33,816 bases of DNA from Bacillota bacterium (lineage in GTDB: Bacteria > Bacillota > Clostridia > Christensenellales > UMGS416). How positions within the stretch are numbered: position 1 is the stretch's first letter; the number at the start of each line of letters is the position of its first letter. Location: NCBI GenBank assembly GCA_023409755.1, contig JAEYRA010000004.1:1-33816 (forward strand), given 5' to 3'. This document shows positions 21,607-30,046 of the stretch, piece after piece. The position numbers and the translations under genes were made by a program. Under the pieces are notes generated by a model. The model did not search any database, was not told the origin of the DNA, and saw only the letters and a list, made by a program, of their open reading frames with translations.

Positions 21607-23688
21607 TCATTCCTCCGCCTCCGCCACGGCGCGCAGTGCCTGCTGCATAAACCAATCCTGGGCGCAGAGGTGGGGCTCCCCCTCGCCTGCCTGAACATAA
21701 GAAAAGGTACCGTCCGGGCCCATGGCGCGGGCCTTTTCGTTGTCCTTGAGGAAGATGGTCAGCATCTCAATCAAGCGGGCTTTCAGGTCCTCCTGCTCCA
21801 CGGGGAAGGCCACCTCCACACGGCGGTCGAGGTTGCGCGGCATCCAATCGGCCGAGGAGAGGTAGAGCTCGGGCAGGCCTCCATTCTCAAAGCAGAAGAT
21901 GCGGCTGTGCTCGAGGTACCGCCCCACGATGGAACGGACGGTGATGTTCTCTGACAGGCCTGGCACCCCGGCGATGAGGCAGCACATGCCCCGCACGATG
22001 AGCTCCACCCGCACGCCCACCGCTGAAGCCTCGTAGAGCCGTCGGATGATGCCCTCGTCAATGAGGGAATTGACTTTGGCGACGATGCGGGCGGGCCGGC
22101 CCAGCCGGGCGTTCTCGATCTCCCGGCCGATCATGGCGTAGAAGAAATCACGCAAGCCGTGAGGCGCAACCTTCAATTTGCGCCAGGCCGTGGCGGTGGA
22201 GTACCCCGTGAGGTAATTAAACAGGGCCGAAGCATCGGCACCCACCGTCTGCCGGCAGGTGAAAAGTCCAATGTCAGTATACAGCCGGGCGGTGGAATCG
22301 TTGTAGTTGCCGGTGCTCATGTGCACATAGCGGCGGATGGCACCTTCCTCCCGCCGCACCACCAGCAACACCTTGCAGTGGATCTTCAGGCCCTTCAGGC
22401 CATAGATGACATGACAGCCGGCATTTTCGAGCTTTCGTGCCCAGCCGATGTTGTTCTCCTCGTCAAAGCGGGCCTTGAGCTCCACGAGCACCGTGACCTG
22501 CTTGCCGTTTTCCACCGCGCGGATGAGCGACTCCACCACCGGCGATTTGCCGCTGACCCGGTAGAGCGTCTGCTTGATGGCCAGTACGTCGGGGTCCTCT
22601 GCGGCACGGCGCAGGAAATCCTCCACACACCCAAAGGTCTCATAGGGCAGATGCACCAGCCGGTCCCGTGCGCGGATGGCAGCGAAGATGTCCCCCTCGC
22701 CCAGGAAGTCCATCGGCGTCTGGGGCGTCCACGGGCGGTCGCGCAGTTCCTCCATGCCCGGCAGGCGGGCCAGGCTCATCAGTGCCGTCAGGTCGAGCGG
22801 CCCGTCGATGTGGTAGACGTCGGGCTTCTCCACCTCCAGCATCCGCACGAGGAAGCTCTTGATCTCGCCATCCACCGCCTTGTCGCCGCCGTAGCCCTTC
22901 TGCAGCTCCAGCCGCACAGGGTCACCCCAGCGGCGCTGCCGCACGCTCTTGGCAATCTCGTCGAGCAGGTCTGCGCTGCCCTCGTCGATCAGAAGATCGG
23001 AGTTGCGGGTGATGCGGAAGGGGCAGAGCGCCAGCACCTCGTACCCCGGGAAGAGCACCGCCATGCGGGAGACGATGAGAGCCTCCAACGGCAGGAAGCA
23101 GCGCGTCCCTCCGGCTCGTGGCAGCTCCAGGAACCGGTTGAGGATGGCCGGGGTCTGCACCACGGCGTAAAGGGTTTCGTCCTCCCGCTGCAGGCGGCGC
23201 AGGCGCACGGCGATGTTCAGGCTCTTGTTGGCGATGAGCGGGAACGGCCGGCCCGCGTCGATGGCCATGGGCGTGAGCACCGGAAAACACACATCATCGA
23301 AGTAATGGTGGGCAAAGCGGCGTTGCTCGTCGTCCATCTCCCCGGGGGTGAGCAGGCGGACGCCCTGCGCCAGCAGCTCCCCATTGAGCTCCTGCCAGCA
23401 GCGGTACTGGCGCTCCACCAGCGCGTGGGTCAGGTCCGCCGCCATCGCCAGCTGCTCCCATGCCGTGCGGCCCGTCGGGTCCCGCCCGGCGTAGGAGACC
23501 TGCACTTGCTCGTGCAGGCCGGCAATGCGTACCATGAAGAACTCATCGAGGTTGCTGGCGGTAATGGCCAGAAACTTCAGCCGTTCCATCAGTGGGTTGC
23601 GACGGTCGAAGGCTTCCTCCAGCACGCGGGAGTTGAAGTCCAGCCAGCTGGCTTCGCGGTTCAGCAGGGTCTTGCTGGGTTCGGGCAT
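21607..23688 (-). CDS. ppk1: Polyphosphate kinase 1
   Basis: Makes long-chain polyphosphate from ATP and runs in reverse, usually at the membrane or in granules. 693 residues, the family's normal length. The N-terminal domain opens NREASWLDFNSRVLEEA near residue 10, followed by SNLDEFFMVRIAGL near 45. The phospholipase-D-like catalytic half holds IHCKVLLVVRREEG, then YVHMSTGNYNDSTARLYTDIGLFT, in which His456 is the expected phosphorylated His (E. coli His435). A later RYLEHSRIFCFENGG carries the second conserved His (E. coli His592). AGGAGG precedes the ATG, 24 bases after the ppx-like gene. The pair is a standard polyphosphate operon, giving synthesis and breakdown together. Confidence 0.96.
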   Translation of the reverse strand: MPEPSKTLLNREASWLDFNSRVLEEAFDRRNPLMERLKFLAITASNLDEFFMVRIAGLHEQVQVSYAGRDPTGRTAWEQLAMAADLTHALVERQYRCWQELNGELLAQGVRLLTPGEMDDEQRRFAHHYFDDVCFPVLTPMAIDAGRPFPLIANKSLNIAVRLRRLQREDETLYAVVQTPAILNRFLELPRAGGTRCFLPLEALIVSRMAVLFPGYEVLALCPFRITRNSDLLIDEGSADLLDEIAKSVRQRRWGDPVRLELQKGYGGDKAVDGEIKSFLVRMLEVEKPDVYHIDGPLDLTALMSLARLPGMEELRDRPWTPQTPMDFLGEGDIFAAIRARDRLVHLPYETFGCVEDFLRRAAEDPDVLAIKQTLYRVSGKSPVVESLIRAVENGKQVTVLVELKARFDEENNIGWARKLENAGCHVIYGLKGLKIHCKVLLVVRREEGAIRRYVHMSTGNYNDSTARLYTDIGLFTCRQTVGADASALFNYLTGYSTATAWRKLKVAPHGLRDFFYAMIGREIENARLGRPARIVAKVNSLIDEGIIRRLYEASAVGVRVELIVRGMCCLIAGVPGLSENITVRSIVGRYLEHSRIFCFENGGLPELYLSSADWMPRNLDRRVEVAFPVEQEDLKARLIEMLTIFLKDNEKARAMGPDGTFSYVQAGEGEPHLCAQDWFMQQALRAVAEAEE

Positions 23689-23712
23689 GCCATCCTCCTG
23701 TTGTCGTGGGCG

Positions 23713-25269
23713 TCAGCCCAGTGGGGTTTTGTGAAAGGTGGGGCGCAGGCCAAACACCTCGGTAAAGAACTCGCCCTTGTAACCCAGGGACCATTCCTCC
23801 AGCGTAGTGTCCCGGTCGGTGCGGCCGGTGATGATGAGCTCGTTGCCCACAAGCTCGGTCGTCACGTCGTTAAGCTTCTGGGTGTGGCTGCGGTCCAGCC
23901 CATCGGCAATGCGCAGGATGGCCGCCAGCTTGCTGGCCGTCAGGCGCTCGTCATCACGCAGGGCGGCCCACTCCCGGTGGCTCATGCTGGGCAACGTGCC
24001 GCCGTGGTAGCGGCAGATGTTGCCCACAAGCACCATGTCCGCCGTCGTCAGGCCAACCAGATTGCTGTCCATGATGAGGTGGCAGGCGTAGACATCGTGG
24101 TACTTGCTGTTCACAAACTTGCCAATGTCGTGCAGCACCGCCGACGTCTGCAGCAGCAGCCGCTCCCGACGGGAGAAGCCATGCACCTTGCGCAGGCAGT
24201 CAAAGATCTGCAGCGCCAGCCGCTCCACCAGGGCGGCGTGGGCACGGTCGGTCTGGTAGAGGGCGGCCATCTCCCAGGCGGAGGCCACCACGCTGCCCTC
24301 AAAACGCCGGTTCCACTCCTTGGCTTCCTTGGGGTAGAGGGATTCGTACAGCAGCCAATCGCCCAGGGAAACGCTGGGTGACACCACCGTGCCCGAGCCT
24401 GTGAACTCCGCCAGGGTGAGGTAGATTGCCAGCGAGGGCATGAGAACCTCAGCCTGCTCGCCCCGCAGGCCATATCGCTCCACCACCTGCGCTGGCGAAA
24501 GATGCTTCACCTCGTCGTAGAGAGCACCGAGCGTGGCCCGGGGGATGCGCAGCAGCCCGTTGCGTTCCTCGGTATGGGTCAGCTCAGCAATGAGCTCGAT
24601 CTCCTTGCCGCAGACAACAAAGCGCTCCGGCCGGTAGGCCGCCATCTGGTCGCGCAGCATCCGCGTGAGGGCGGCCAGGTATTCCTCCAGGATGAGATGG
24701 AACCGCGGGGTGCGTTCGCCGGTCTGCCCCAGCATCTGGCTCAATTTGAGCGACCCCACGCGCACATTGCGGGCAAACACCACATCACCCTGCCGCAGCG
24801 CGGCAATGCCCACCGACCCCGTGCCGATGTAGGCCATGAGCATGGGGACGCGCGCGTCCTCGCCCGCCACATCCAGCCGGCGCAGCATCTCCTTGTAGAT
24901 GAGCGTCATCTCCTGGCCATCCTCCAGCACCTGCACGGTGCGGCCGGTGCGCACACGCAGCTGGTCGAGCACATAGGGGGCGTTGGCAGCCTCCCGCAGG
25001 GCGGTGGTGGCGGTGATGCGCACGGCGTCTTCCTCAATGCCGTATGTAGCGCAGACCTGTAGGTAGCCATCGATCACCCGGGCGATCTCCTCCAGCGTGC
25101 GGAAGGACACCCGCCCATGGTTGAAACTCTCGTACCCCAGGTTCACCGGGTGTTCCAGGTAGTCCAGCTCCTGGGGGTGCACGCCGCCGGCTTGGGCAAT
25201 TTCCATGCTCAGGATGCTGGAGCCGATGTCAATGACGGCTGCCAACTGCGCTCGGTCCTTGTCTGCCAT
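23713..25269 (-). CDS. Ppx/GppA exopolyphosphatase-family protein with HD domain
   Basis: A 518-residue Ppx/GppA-family phosphatase, which cleaves terminal phosphate from polyphosphate or converts pppGpp to ppGpp. The N-terminal actin-like ATPase fold starts AAVIDIGSSILSMEI near residue 11. It continues with RITATTALREAANA near 84, an MAYIGTGSVGIAA phosphate loop near 146, and a later VVCGKEIELI. The C-terminal half is an HD domain with VLHDIGKFVNSKYH (His380-Asp381), common in this clade. The ATG at 25269 has AAGGAAAGGA before it. Immediately upstream of ppk1 and in the same direction. Which of the two reactions is real cannot be told, though pairing with ppk1 favours polyphosphate. Confidence 0.9.
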   Translation of the reverse strand: MADKDRAQLAAVIDIGSSILSMEIAQAGGVHPQELDYLEHPVNLGYESFNHGRVSFRTLEEIARVIDGYLQVCATYGIEEDAVRITATTALREAANAPYVLDQLRVRTGRTVQVLEDGQEMTLIYKEMLRRLDVAGEDARVPMLMAYIGTGSVGIAALRQGDVVFARNVRVGSLKLSQMLGQTGERTPRFHLILEEYLAALTRMLRDQMAAYRPERFVVCGKEIELIAELTHTEERNGLLRIPRATLGALYDEVKHLSPAQVVERYGLRGEQAEVLMPSLAIYLTLAEFTGSGTVVSPSVSLGDWLLYESLYPKEAKEWNRRFEGSVVASAWEMAALYQTDRAHAALVERLALQIFDCLRKVHGFSRRERLLLQTSAVLHDIGKFVNSKYHDVYACHLIMDSNLVGLTTADMVLVGNICRYHGGTLPSMSHREWAALRDDERLTASKLAAILRIADGLDRSHTQKLNDVTTELVGNELIITGRTDRDTTLEEWSLGYKGEFFTEVFGLRPTFHKTPLG

Positions 25270-25297
25270 GGTCTCATCCTTTCCTTTGGATGATTTT

Positions 25298-25303
25298 ATT
25301 ATA
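25298..25303 (-). promoter_or_regulatory. -10 box of the ppx-ppk1 operon
   Basis: TATAAT on the minus strand in the AT-rich stretch upstream, 28 bases before the start codon. No convincing -35. Confidence 0.45.
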
Positions 25304-25410
25304 TACTACCGGCCCGTCGCCGATCAGGGCACGGTGTGAATTTAACAAAAAGTCTACAATTTTCTATCATTCGATACGCTCGCCGTGTTTTCGTGGGAAC
25401 TGTGTATTCT

Positions 25411-25439
25411 TTGCATTGTGGGGGCGCGATTGTTATAAT
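25411..25439 (+). promoter_or_regulatory. Promoter abutting the PBP start codon
   Basis: TTGCAT (25411-25416), a 17-base spacer, and TATAAT (25434-25439) with TGT before it. The ATG begins at 25446, six bases after the -10, where transcription should start. Confidence 0.8.
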
Positions 25440-25445
25440 GACAGT

Positions 25446-27746
25446 ATGTCAAAACATGGAACCTTTTGCAAATGGATGGCGACGGTGGTGCTGGTGGCGA
25501 GTCTCGCACCGGCGCTGACAGCCTGCCAGCCCGCCGAGGCCGGCAATACGGCCAAGAGCTTGGCGGCTGACCTGAAAAGTCAGGAATACCCCCGTATTTA
25601 CAGCCTGCTGACCAACGACGCGCGGGACACCATCACCCTCAATGTCCTCTCCCAACGGTACGAGGACATCTACGGCGCGCTGGGGCTGACGCAGAGCGAT
25701 TGCAAGGTGAAGAGCGTGGAGACGCTGGACGCCAACCACGCCACCGCAACGCTGACGCTGTCGCTGACGAGCGAGAAGCTAGGCCAGTTCCAGCTGGAGC
25801 TGGAAGCACCCCTTGTGCTGGAGGACAACGAATGGCGGGTGGAGTGGACAAGCGAGCTCATTCTGCCGGGGTTGGAAGACAACTGCCGGGCGCTGCTGCG
25901 CACCATCTCCGCCAAGCGGGGGGAGATCTTTGACACCAACGGCATGCTGCTCGCCAAGAACACCTACGCCCAGTCGGTCTATGTGGACACCTCCAAGGTC
26001 GCCAACTACGAGACGCTGATCCGCCTGCTGGCGCCCAAGCTCGACATGACCGAGGATGCCGTGCGCAAGAAGCTCTCTTCCGCCATCAAGGCCAGCGAAG
26101 AGAAGGCCAAGGCTGACGCCGAAACCGAAGCAAGCGCGCAGGCCAGCGCCACCCCAACCACCGGCAAGAGCACCGCGTCCCCCTCCCCCTCAGCCACGAC
26201 AGCGGCACAGAACAGCGGCAGCGGCTCAGCTCAGGTGGCGGTGATGTACGTCGTCAAGGCCTACCCGCGAGACACACTCAGTGACGAGCAGATCGAAGAC
26301 CTCCAGACCATTGAGGGTGTGGGCGTGGACGACAGCTACATGACTCCGCTGCGGGTCTACCCCTACGGCAACACGCTGGCCCATGTGCTGGGCTACACCG
26401 GCGTCGTTTCGGCCGAGGACCTGGCCAAGGAAGGCAACGAAACCCTGCCAGTCGATTCGCTCATTGGCAAGTCGGGGCTGGAGAAAACCTACGAGCAGCA
26501 GCTGCGGGGTACACCGGGGTGCGAGCTCGTGATTCTGGATGCCGAGGGCAGCACCAAGCTCACCCTGGCACGCAAGGCCAAGCAGGACGGACAAGACCTG
26601 CGCCTGACCATTGACCTGAGGATGCAGCAACGGGCCGAAGAACAGCTGATGGACAAGCTGACCGATGAAATGGCCGGCACCATCATCGTGCTCAACCCCA
26701 AGACAGGCTACATTGAGGCCATGGCAAGCGCTCCCAGTTTCGACCCGAACCTCTTCTCCTTCGCCGTGGATGAGGACACCTGGAAGGAGTTGCAGGACCC
26801 CAAGAACCAGAATCCCCTCTACAACCGGGCGACGTCGGGCCTGTACCCGCCGGGTTCCACCTTCAAGCCCTTCACCGCGGCAATGGGGTTGGCCGACGGC
26901 GCCATCAGCACCAGCTTCGTGTTCCAGGGTAAGATTGTGGACAACCGGTGGACCCCCACCGACAAGAACTGGGTCTACCCGGCCATCAAACGCATGGAAG
27001 AGACCCCCGGCGCCCTCAACCTGCGCAACGCCATCACCTATTCGGACAACATCTACTTTGCTTATACGGCCATGAAAGTCGGCGCGGCCAAGTTCTACCA
27101 GCACTGTCTGGACCTGGGGCTGGGCTCCTCGATCGACTTTGACCTGCCGCTGTCCACCGGCCAGGTGGCCAACACCTCGAGTTTCGAGTCGCTGCGTACG
27201 CTGGCCGACTCGGGTTACGGCCAGGGCGAGCTGCTCATCACGCCGCTTCAAATGGCCTCGCTCTTCGGCAGCCTGGATAACAGCGGCGACATCATGCTGC
27301 CACGGCTGGTGCAGAGCCTGTGCCAAACCACCGAAACCGGCTATGAGACCACCCAGACCAACCCACCCGAGGTGTGGCGGGAAGGCGTGGTATCCAAGTC
27401 CATCGTGAACACCCTGACGCCCTACCTGCAGCGGGTCGTCACCACCGGCACGGCCACCAGCCTCAATCGCCCAAGCCTGCAGCAATACAAGCTTTGTGCC
27501 AAAACCGGCACGGCCGAGGTCGGCACTGACAAGACCCGCGAGGTCGCCTGGCTCACCGCCTTCGCCACCGAGAAGGTCGACCGGTTGATCTGCACGGTCA
27601 TCGAGGTGCCTGCCGGCAAGGGCTCGGTGCGCTCCGACATCATGTTCAACATGTTTCAGCCCCTGCCCGCCCTGGCGGATGTGACCAATGAGGATGTGGA
27701 GAACCAAAAGGCCAAGGCCGACGACATCCTGAACGGCGACAGCTGA
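25446..27746 (+). CDS. Class B penicillin-binding protein, PBP3/MecA type, lipoprotein
   Basis: A 766-residue DD-transpeptidase that cross-links peptidoglycan outside the membrane. The N-terminus is a lipoprotein signal with lipobox LTAC (Cys27). An NTF2-like MecA_N domain follows (about 35-140), then the dimerisation domain with RGEIFDTNGMLLAKN near 158. An Ala/Ser/Thr/Pro-rich stretch (about 215-260) interrupts that domain. The transpeptidase domain has STFK with Ser471 and Lys474, SDN with Ser533, and KTG with Lys686. All three motifs are intact. The PBP3/MecA layout is firm, but this does not by itself predict beta-lactam resistance. The start at 25446 lies right at the predicted transcription start and lacks an SD, so translation may be leaderless; Met11 (25476) is an alternative. 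Confidence 0.93.
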   Translation: MSKHGTFCKWMATVVLVASLAPALTACQPAEAGNTAKSLAADLKSQEYPRIYSLLTNDARDTITLNVLSQRYEDIYGALGLTQSDCKVKSVETLDANHATATLTLSLTSEKLGQFQLELEAPLVLEDNEWRVEWTSELILPGLEDNCRALLRTISAKRGEIFDTNGMLLAKNTYAQSVYVDTSKVANYETLIRLLAPKLDMTEDAVRKKLSSAIKASEEKAKADAETEASAQASATPTTGKSTASPSPSATTAAQNSGSGSAQVAVMYVVKAYPRDTLSDEQIEDLQTIEGVGVDDSYMTPLRVYPYGNTLAHVLGYTGVVSAEDLAKEGNETLPVDSLIGKSGLEKTYEQQLRGTPGCELVILDAEGSTKLTLARKAKQDGQDLRLTIDLRMQQRAEEQLMDKLTDEMAGTIIVLNPKTGYIEAMASAPSFDPNLFSFAVDEDTWKELQDPKNQNPLYNRATSGLYPPGSTFKPFTAAMGLADGAISTSFVFQGKIVDNRWTPTDKNWVYPAIKRMEETPGALNLRNAITYSDNIYFAYTAMKVGAAKFYQHCLDLGLGSSIDFDLPLSTGQVANTSSFESLRTLADSGYGQGELLITPLQMASLFGSLDNSGDIMLPRLVQSLCQTTETGYETTQTNPPEVWREGVVSKSIVNTLTPYLQRVVTTGTATSLNRPSLQQYKLCAKTGTAEVGTDKTREVAWLTAFATEKVDRLICTVIEVPAGKGSVRSDIMFNMFQPLPALADVTNEDVENQKAKADDILNGDS

Positions 27747-27762
27747 ATGACGTAACCCCAAA

Positions 27763-27785
27763 CCCGGACGGTGACACCGTCCGGG
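27763..27785 (+). terminator. Terminator of the PBP gene
   Basis: CCCGGACGG and CCGTCCGGG form a 9-bp stem with a five-base loop, followed by ATATTTTCT. Located 16 bases after the stop. Confidence 0.8.
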
Positions 27786-27802
27786 ATATTTTCTCTGCCG
27801 AC

Positions 27803-27834
27803 AAAAAGCCGGGCGACCGTTTGGTCGCCCGGCT
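27803..27834 (-). terminator. Terminator of the corrinoid-protein gene
   Basis: AGCCGGGCGACC with its complement forms a perfect 12-bp stem and four-base loop. On the minus strand a T-run follows (AAAAA at 27803-27807 on the plus strand). Placed 15 bases after the stop at 27850. Confidence 0.85.
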
Positions 27835-27849
27835 AGGGGTACGTTTGTC

Positions 27850-28482
27850 TTAGCCGATGAGGCTCTTGGCCAGGTCCACTGCCGAGGCCGCGTCGTCGGA
27901 GTACCCGTCGGCGCCGATTTCGTCAGCATAAGCCTGGGTGACCGGCGCGCCGCCGATCATGACCTTGGCCCGGTCACGCAGGCCCTTGGCCTTCAAGAGT
28001 TCCACGGTGCCCCGCATGTTGGGCATGGTCGTGGTGAGCAGCGCCGACATGGCAATGATCTGCGCACCTTTGTTCTCCACCGCGTCAACGTACTGCTCCG
28101 GCGAGACGTCGATGCCCAAGTCAATCACCTCAAAGCCAGCGCCTTCCAGCATCATGGCCACGAGGTTCTTGCCAATGTCGTGCAGATCGCCCTTTACTGT
28201 GCCAATGGCCACCTTGCCCACCGGCTCCACACCGCTGGCAACCAAGAGGGGCTTGAGGATATCGAGCCCCGCGTACATGGCACGGGCGGCAATGAGCACC
28301 TCGGGCACATAAACCTCGTTGTTCTTGAACAACACACCGATTTCGCCCATCCCGACGATCAGGCCTTCGTTGAGGATCTCGGCGGCACTAACGCCCTCTT
28401 CCAGAGCACGATTGACCAGCTCCTTGACCTTCGGTGCACGGCCAGCCTTGAGCATATCGGCAATTTCGCGCATGTTTGCCAT
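27850..28482 (-). CDS. Corrinoid-binding methyltransferase protein (MtbC/MtaC-like)
   Basis: A 210-residue cobalamin-binding protein of the type that carries a methyl group between a substrate methyltransferase and an activating partner. The N-terminal four-helix cap (residues about 1-85: EGVSAAEILNEGLIVGMGEIGVLFKNNEVYVPEVLIAARAM) is typical. The Rossmann-like B12 domain follows, with GDLHDIGKN in which His101 is the lower axial cobalt ligand (DxHxxG motif), SALLTTTM near 145 and GGAPVT near 175. The ATG at 28482 has AGGAGG nine bases upstream. No substrate methyltransferase or reductive activator is in the window next to it. The PocR-AraC regulator just upstream suggests control by a small organic substrate such as a methylamine, methoxy compound or diol. 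Confidence 0.93.
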   Translation of the reverse strand: MANMREIADMLKAGRAPKVKELVNRALEEGVSAAEILNEGLIVGMGEIGVLFKNNEVYVPEVLIAARAMYAGLDILKPLLVASGVEPVGKVAIGTVKGDLHDIGKNLVAMMLEGAGFEVIDLGIDVSPEQYVDAVENKGAQIIAMSALLTTTMPNMRGTVELLKAKGLRDRAKVMIGGAPVTQAYADEIGADGYSDDAASAVDLAKSLIG

Positions 28483-28517
28483 GTTTGTTCCTCCTGCATC
28501 TTTCAGCATATACTCAT

Positions 28518-28545
28518 AGTATACCATTGGGACAACCCAATGCAA
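28518..28545 (-). promoter_or_regulatory. Promoter of the corrinoid-protein gene
   Basis: Minus strand: TTGCAT (28545-28540), a 16-base spacer, and TATACT (28523-28518) with an extended TGG. The start codon is 36 bases downstream. Confidence 0.75.
28525..28542. promoter_or_regulatory. Operator-like inverted repeat in the promoter spacer
   Basis: CATTGGG-ACAA-CCCAATG, a perfect 7-bp inverted repeat that fills the space between -35 and -10. A bound protein would block RNA polymerase, so a repressor site is likely. It may instead be an AraC-type site, though those are usually direct repeats. Confidence 0.6.
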
Positions 28546-28602
28546 TGCCCCGATTCTGCGGTAACTTGAACATATTTGCGCCGAATCCGCCCGCCGGTGT
28601 TT

Positions 28603-29916
28603 TCACGGCAGCCGGGCGCGGTATTTGTTGGGCGTCGTGCCCACATTTTTCTTAAATACCTTACTGAAGTAGCTGGCGTCGTCATAGCCCACCGCCTCAG
28701 CAATGTTCTGCATGGAGCGGGAGCGATCCCCGAGCAGATGCTTGGCCTCTTCCATCCGCACGCGGGTCAGATATTCGATGAAGGTGATGCCCAGCTCGCT
28801 TTTGAAGCAGTGGCTGAGGTAGTAGGAACTGAGGTAGACGTTACGGGCCACCTCGTCCAGGGTGATGGGCTGGGCATAATGCTCGCGGATGTAACTCAAT
28901 ACGGTGCTGAGCGTTTCAGCATTCTTCACGTTGCGCGTGTCGTAGACGTTGTCCAGCATGCTGTCCAGTGTGTGACGCAGCTTCAGGCACATTTCGTCAA
29001 AGTTCCCGATGGCGAGCACCTCGGTCAACAGGGCGAAGTTAAGGCCGAGCATGGTCTCCAGCCGGGCGCCGCCCTCCACCGCCGCGCGGGAGAGTACGAC
29101 CACCAGCTCCAGCACCCGGGCCTTGATGACCTCGTCATTGCCGGCATTGTGCAGGAAAATTTCTCCCAGAATCTCGTTGAGCAGCTCCCTCGCGCCGGGC
29201 CGGTCGCCCAGCCGCACGCGGCCCAGCAGTTCCTTCTCCTTGTGCAGGGGGTAGACCGAGACACTGTTCTCCAGGGCGGAGATGGTCTCCTCAGCCTGTT
29301 TCTTGGCAAAGACAAGCTCCGCGATGCGGGCCTGTTGATTGCTTCTGTCCTTTCGCTGCTGCAGCTCAGCCATGCCGGCCTGGGCCAGGCCATTGACGGC
29401 AATGAACAAGAGATCGGCCGAAGCCTGCACCGACTTGCCGGAGTAGACGCGGATGCTCTCACAGTGGCGCAGCAGCTCCTCCCCAGCCAAGGGCAGCCCC
29501 GCTGTGCGCTGCAGAATCTCCTGGCGCGCCATCTCGTCGAGCTCCCACATCAGCACCGGCCCGCAGGCTACACACCCCAGGTAGATGTCACGGTAGAGAA
29601 TGGGGGCATACAGCTCCACCAGGCCCGCGTGGCAGCGGGTGATGTAGCACTCCCCCAGATCTGCGGCCTGCCGCCCGGCCTTGTGGATGCTGGCAAGGCA
29701 CCGTTCCCGTCCCTCGGCACAGCCCTGCACCCCGCTGCAGAACGGGCAGATTTGCCCGTAGTTCTCCGGCTCGATGAGCGTGCGCCCATCGGCCGCCAAA
29801 AACAGCGCACCCAGACCGGTGGCGTAGACATACGTGTTGAGGAGCTTGCGAACGGCAGACGGCTCCAGCGCGTCCTCCATCCGGAGCAGGTCGGTGTTGA
29901 TGCGTAACGGCTCCAT
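28603..29916 (-). CDS. AraC-family regulator with PocR-like sensor domain
   Basis: A 437-residue regulator. The N-terminal PocR-type sensor (residues about 5-170) carries CPFCSGVQGCAEGRERC (Cys57, 60, 66, 73) and CHAGLVELYAPI and CVACGPV. PocR domains sense small compounds such as propanediol or methyl donors. A middle helical linker with a coiled-coil-like stretch (KKQAEETISALENSVSVYPLHKEKELL) leads to a C-terminal AraC DNA-binding domain (about 335-437) with HTH helices at LDEVARNVYLSSYYLSHCF and MQNIAEAVGYDDASYFSKVF. The ATG at 29916 has GGGGGAGAG upstream and follows the promoter at 29954-29983. It lies directly upstream of the corrinoid-protein gene on the same strand and probably controls it. 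Confidence 0.9.
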   Translation of the reverse strand: MEPLRINTDLLRMEDALEPSAVRKLLNTYVYATGLGALFLAADGRTLIEPENYGQICPFCSGVQGCAEGRERCLASIHKAGRQAADLGECYITRCHAGLVELYAPILYRDIYLGCVACGPVLMWELDEMARQEILQRTAGLPLAGEELLRHCESIRVYSGKSVQASADLLFIAVNGLAQAGMAELQQRKDRSNQQARIAELVFAKKQAEETISALENSVSVYPLHKEKELLGRVRLGDRPGARELLNEILGEIFLHNAGNDEVIKARVLELVVVLSRAAVEGGARLETMLGLNFALLTEVLAIGNFDEMCLKLRHTLDSMLDNVYDTRNVKNAETLSTVLSYIREHYAQPITLDEVARNVYLSSYYLSHCFKSELGITFIEYLTRVRMEEAKHLLGDRSRSMQNIAEAVGYDDASYFSKVFKKNVGTTPNKYRARLP

Positions 29917-29953
29917 CCCCGGCACTCTCCCCCATTCCACACAATTCATATGT

Positions 29954-29983
29954 ATTATACAGGATGGGGATCGTTCTTGGGAA
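29954..29983 (-). promoter_or_regulatory. Promoter of the PocR-AraC gene
   Basis: Minus strand: TTCCCA (29983-29978), an 18-base spacer, and TATAAT (29959-29954). Start codon 37 bases downstream. The -35 is a partial match. Confidence 0.55.
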
Positions 29984-30004
29984 GCACGCGGTGCCACAGG
30001 CCAG

Positions 30005-30033
30005 AAAAGCCTTCGCCCGCGGGCGAAGGCTTT
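30005..30033 (-). terminator. Terminator of the Ig-like repeat protein gene
   Basis: A perfect 12-bp inverted repeat, AAAGCCTTCGCC with its complement, and a CGCG loop, followed by T on the minus strand, 13 bases after the stop. Confidence 0.85.
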
Positions 30034-30046
30034 GGAAACAACCAGG

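Noticed and set aside
22159..24381. Plus-strand open frame of 740 codons
   Set aside because: Antisense to ppk1 and the ppx-like gene. Gln/His/Val-rich translation, typical of a shadow.
26226..27929. Minus-strand open frame of 567 codons
   Set aside because: Antisense to the PBP gene with intact catalytic motifs on the plus strand.
28576..29907. Plus-strand open frame of 443 codons
   Set aside because: Antisense to the PocR-AraC regulator.
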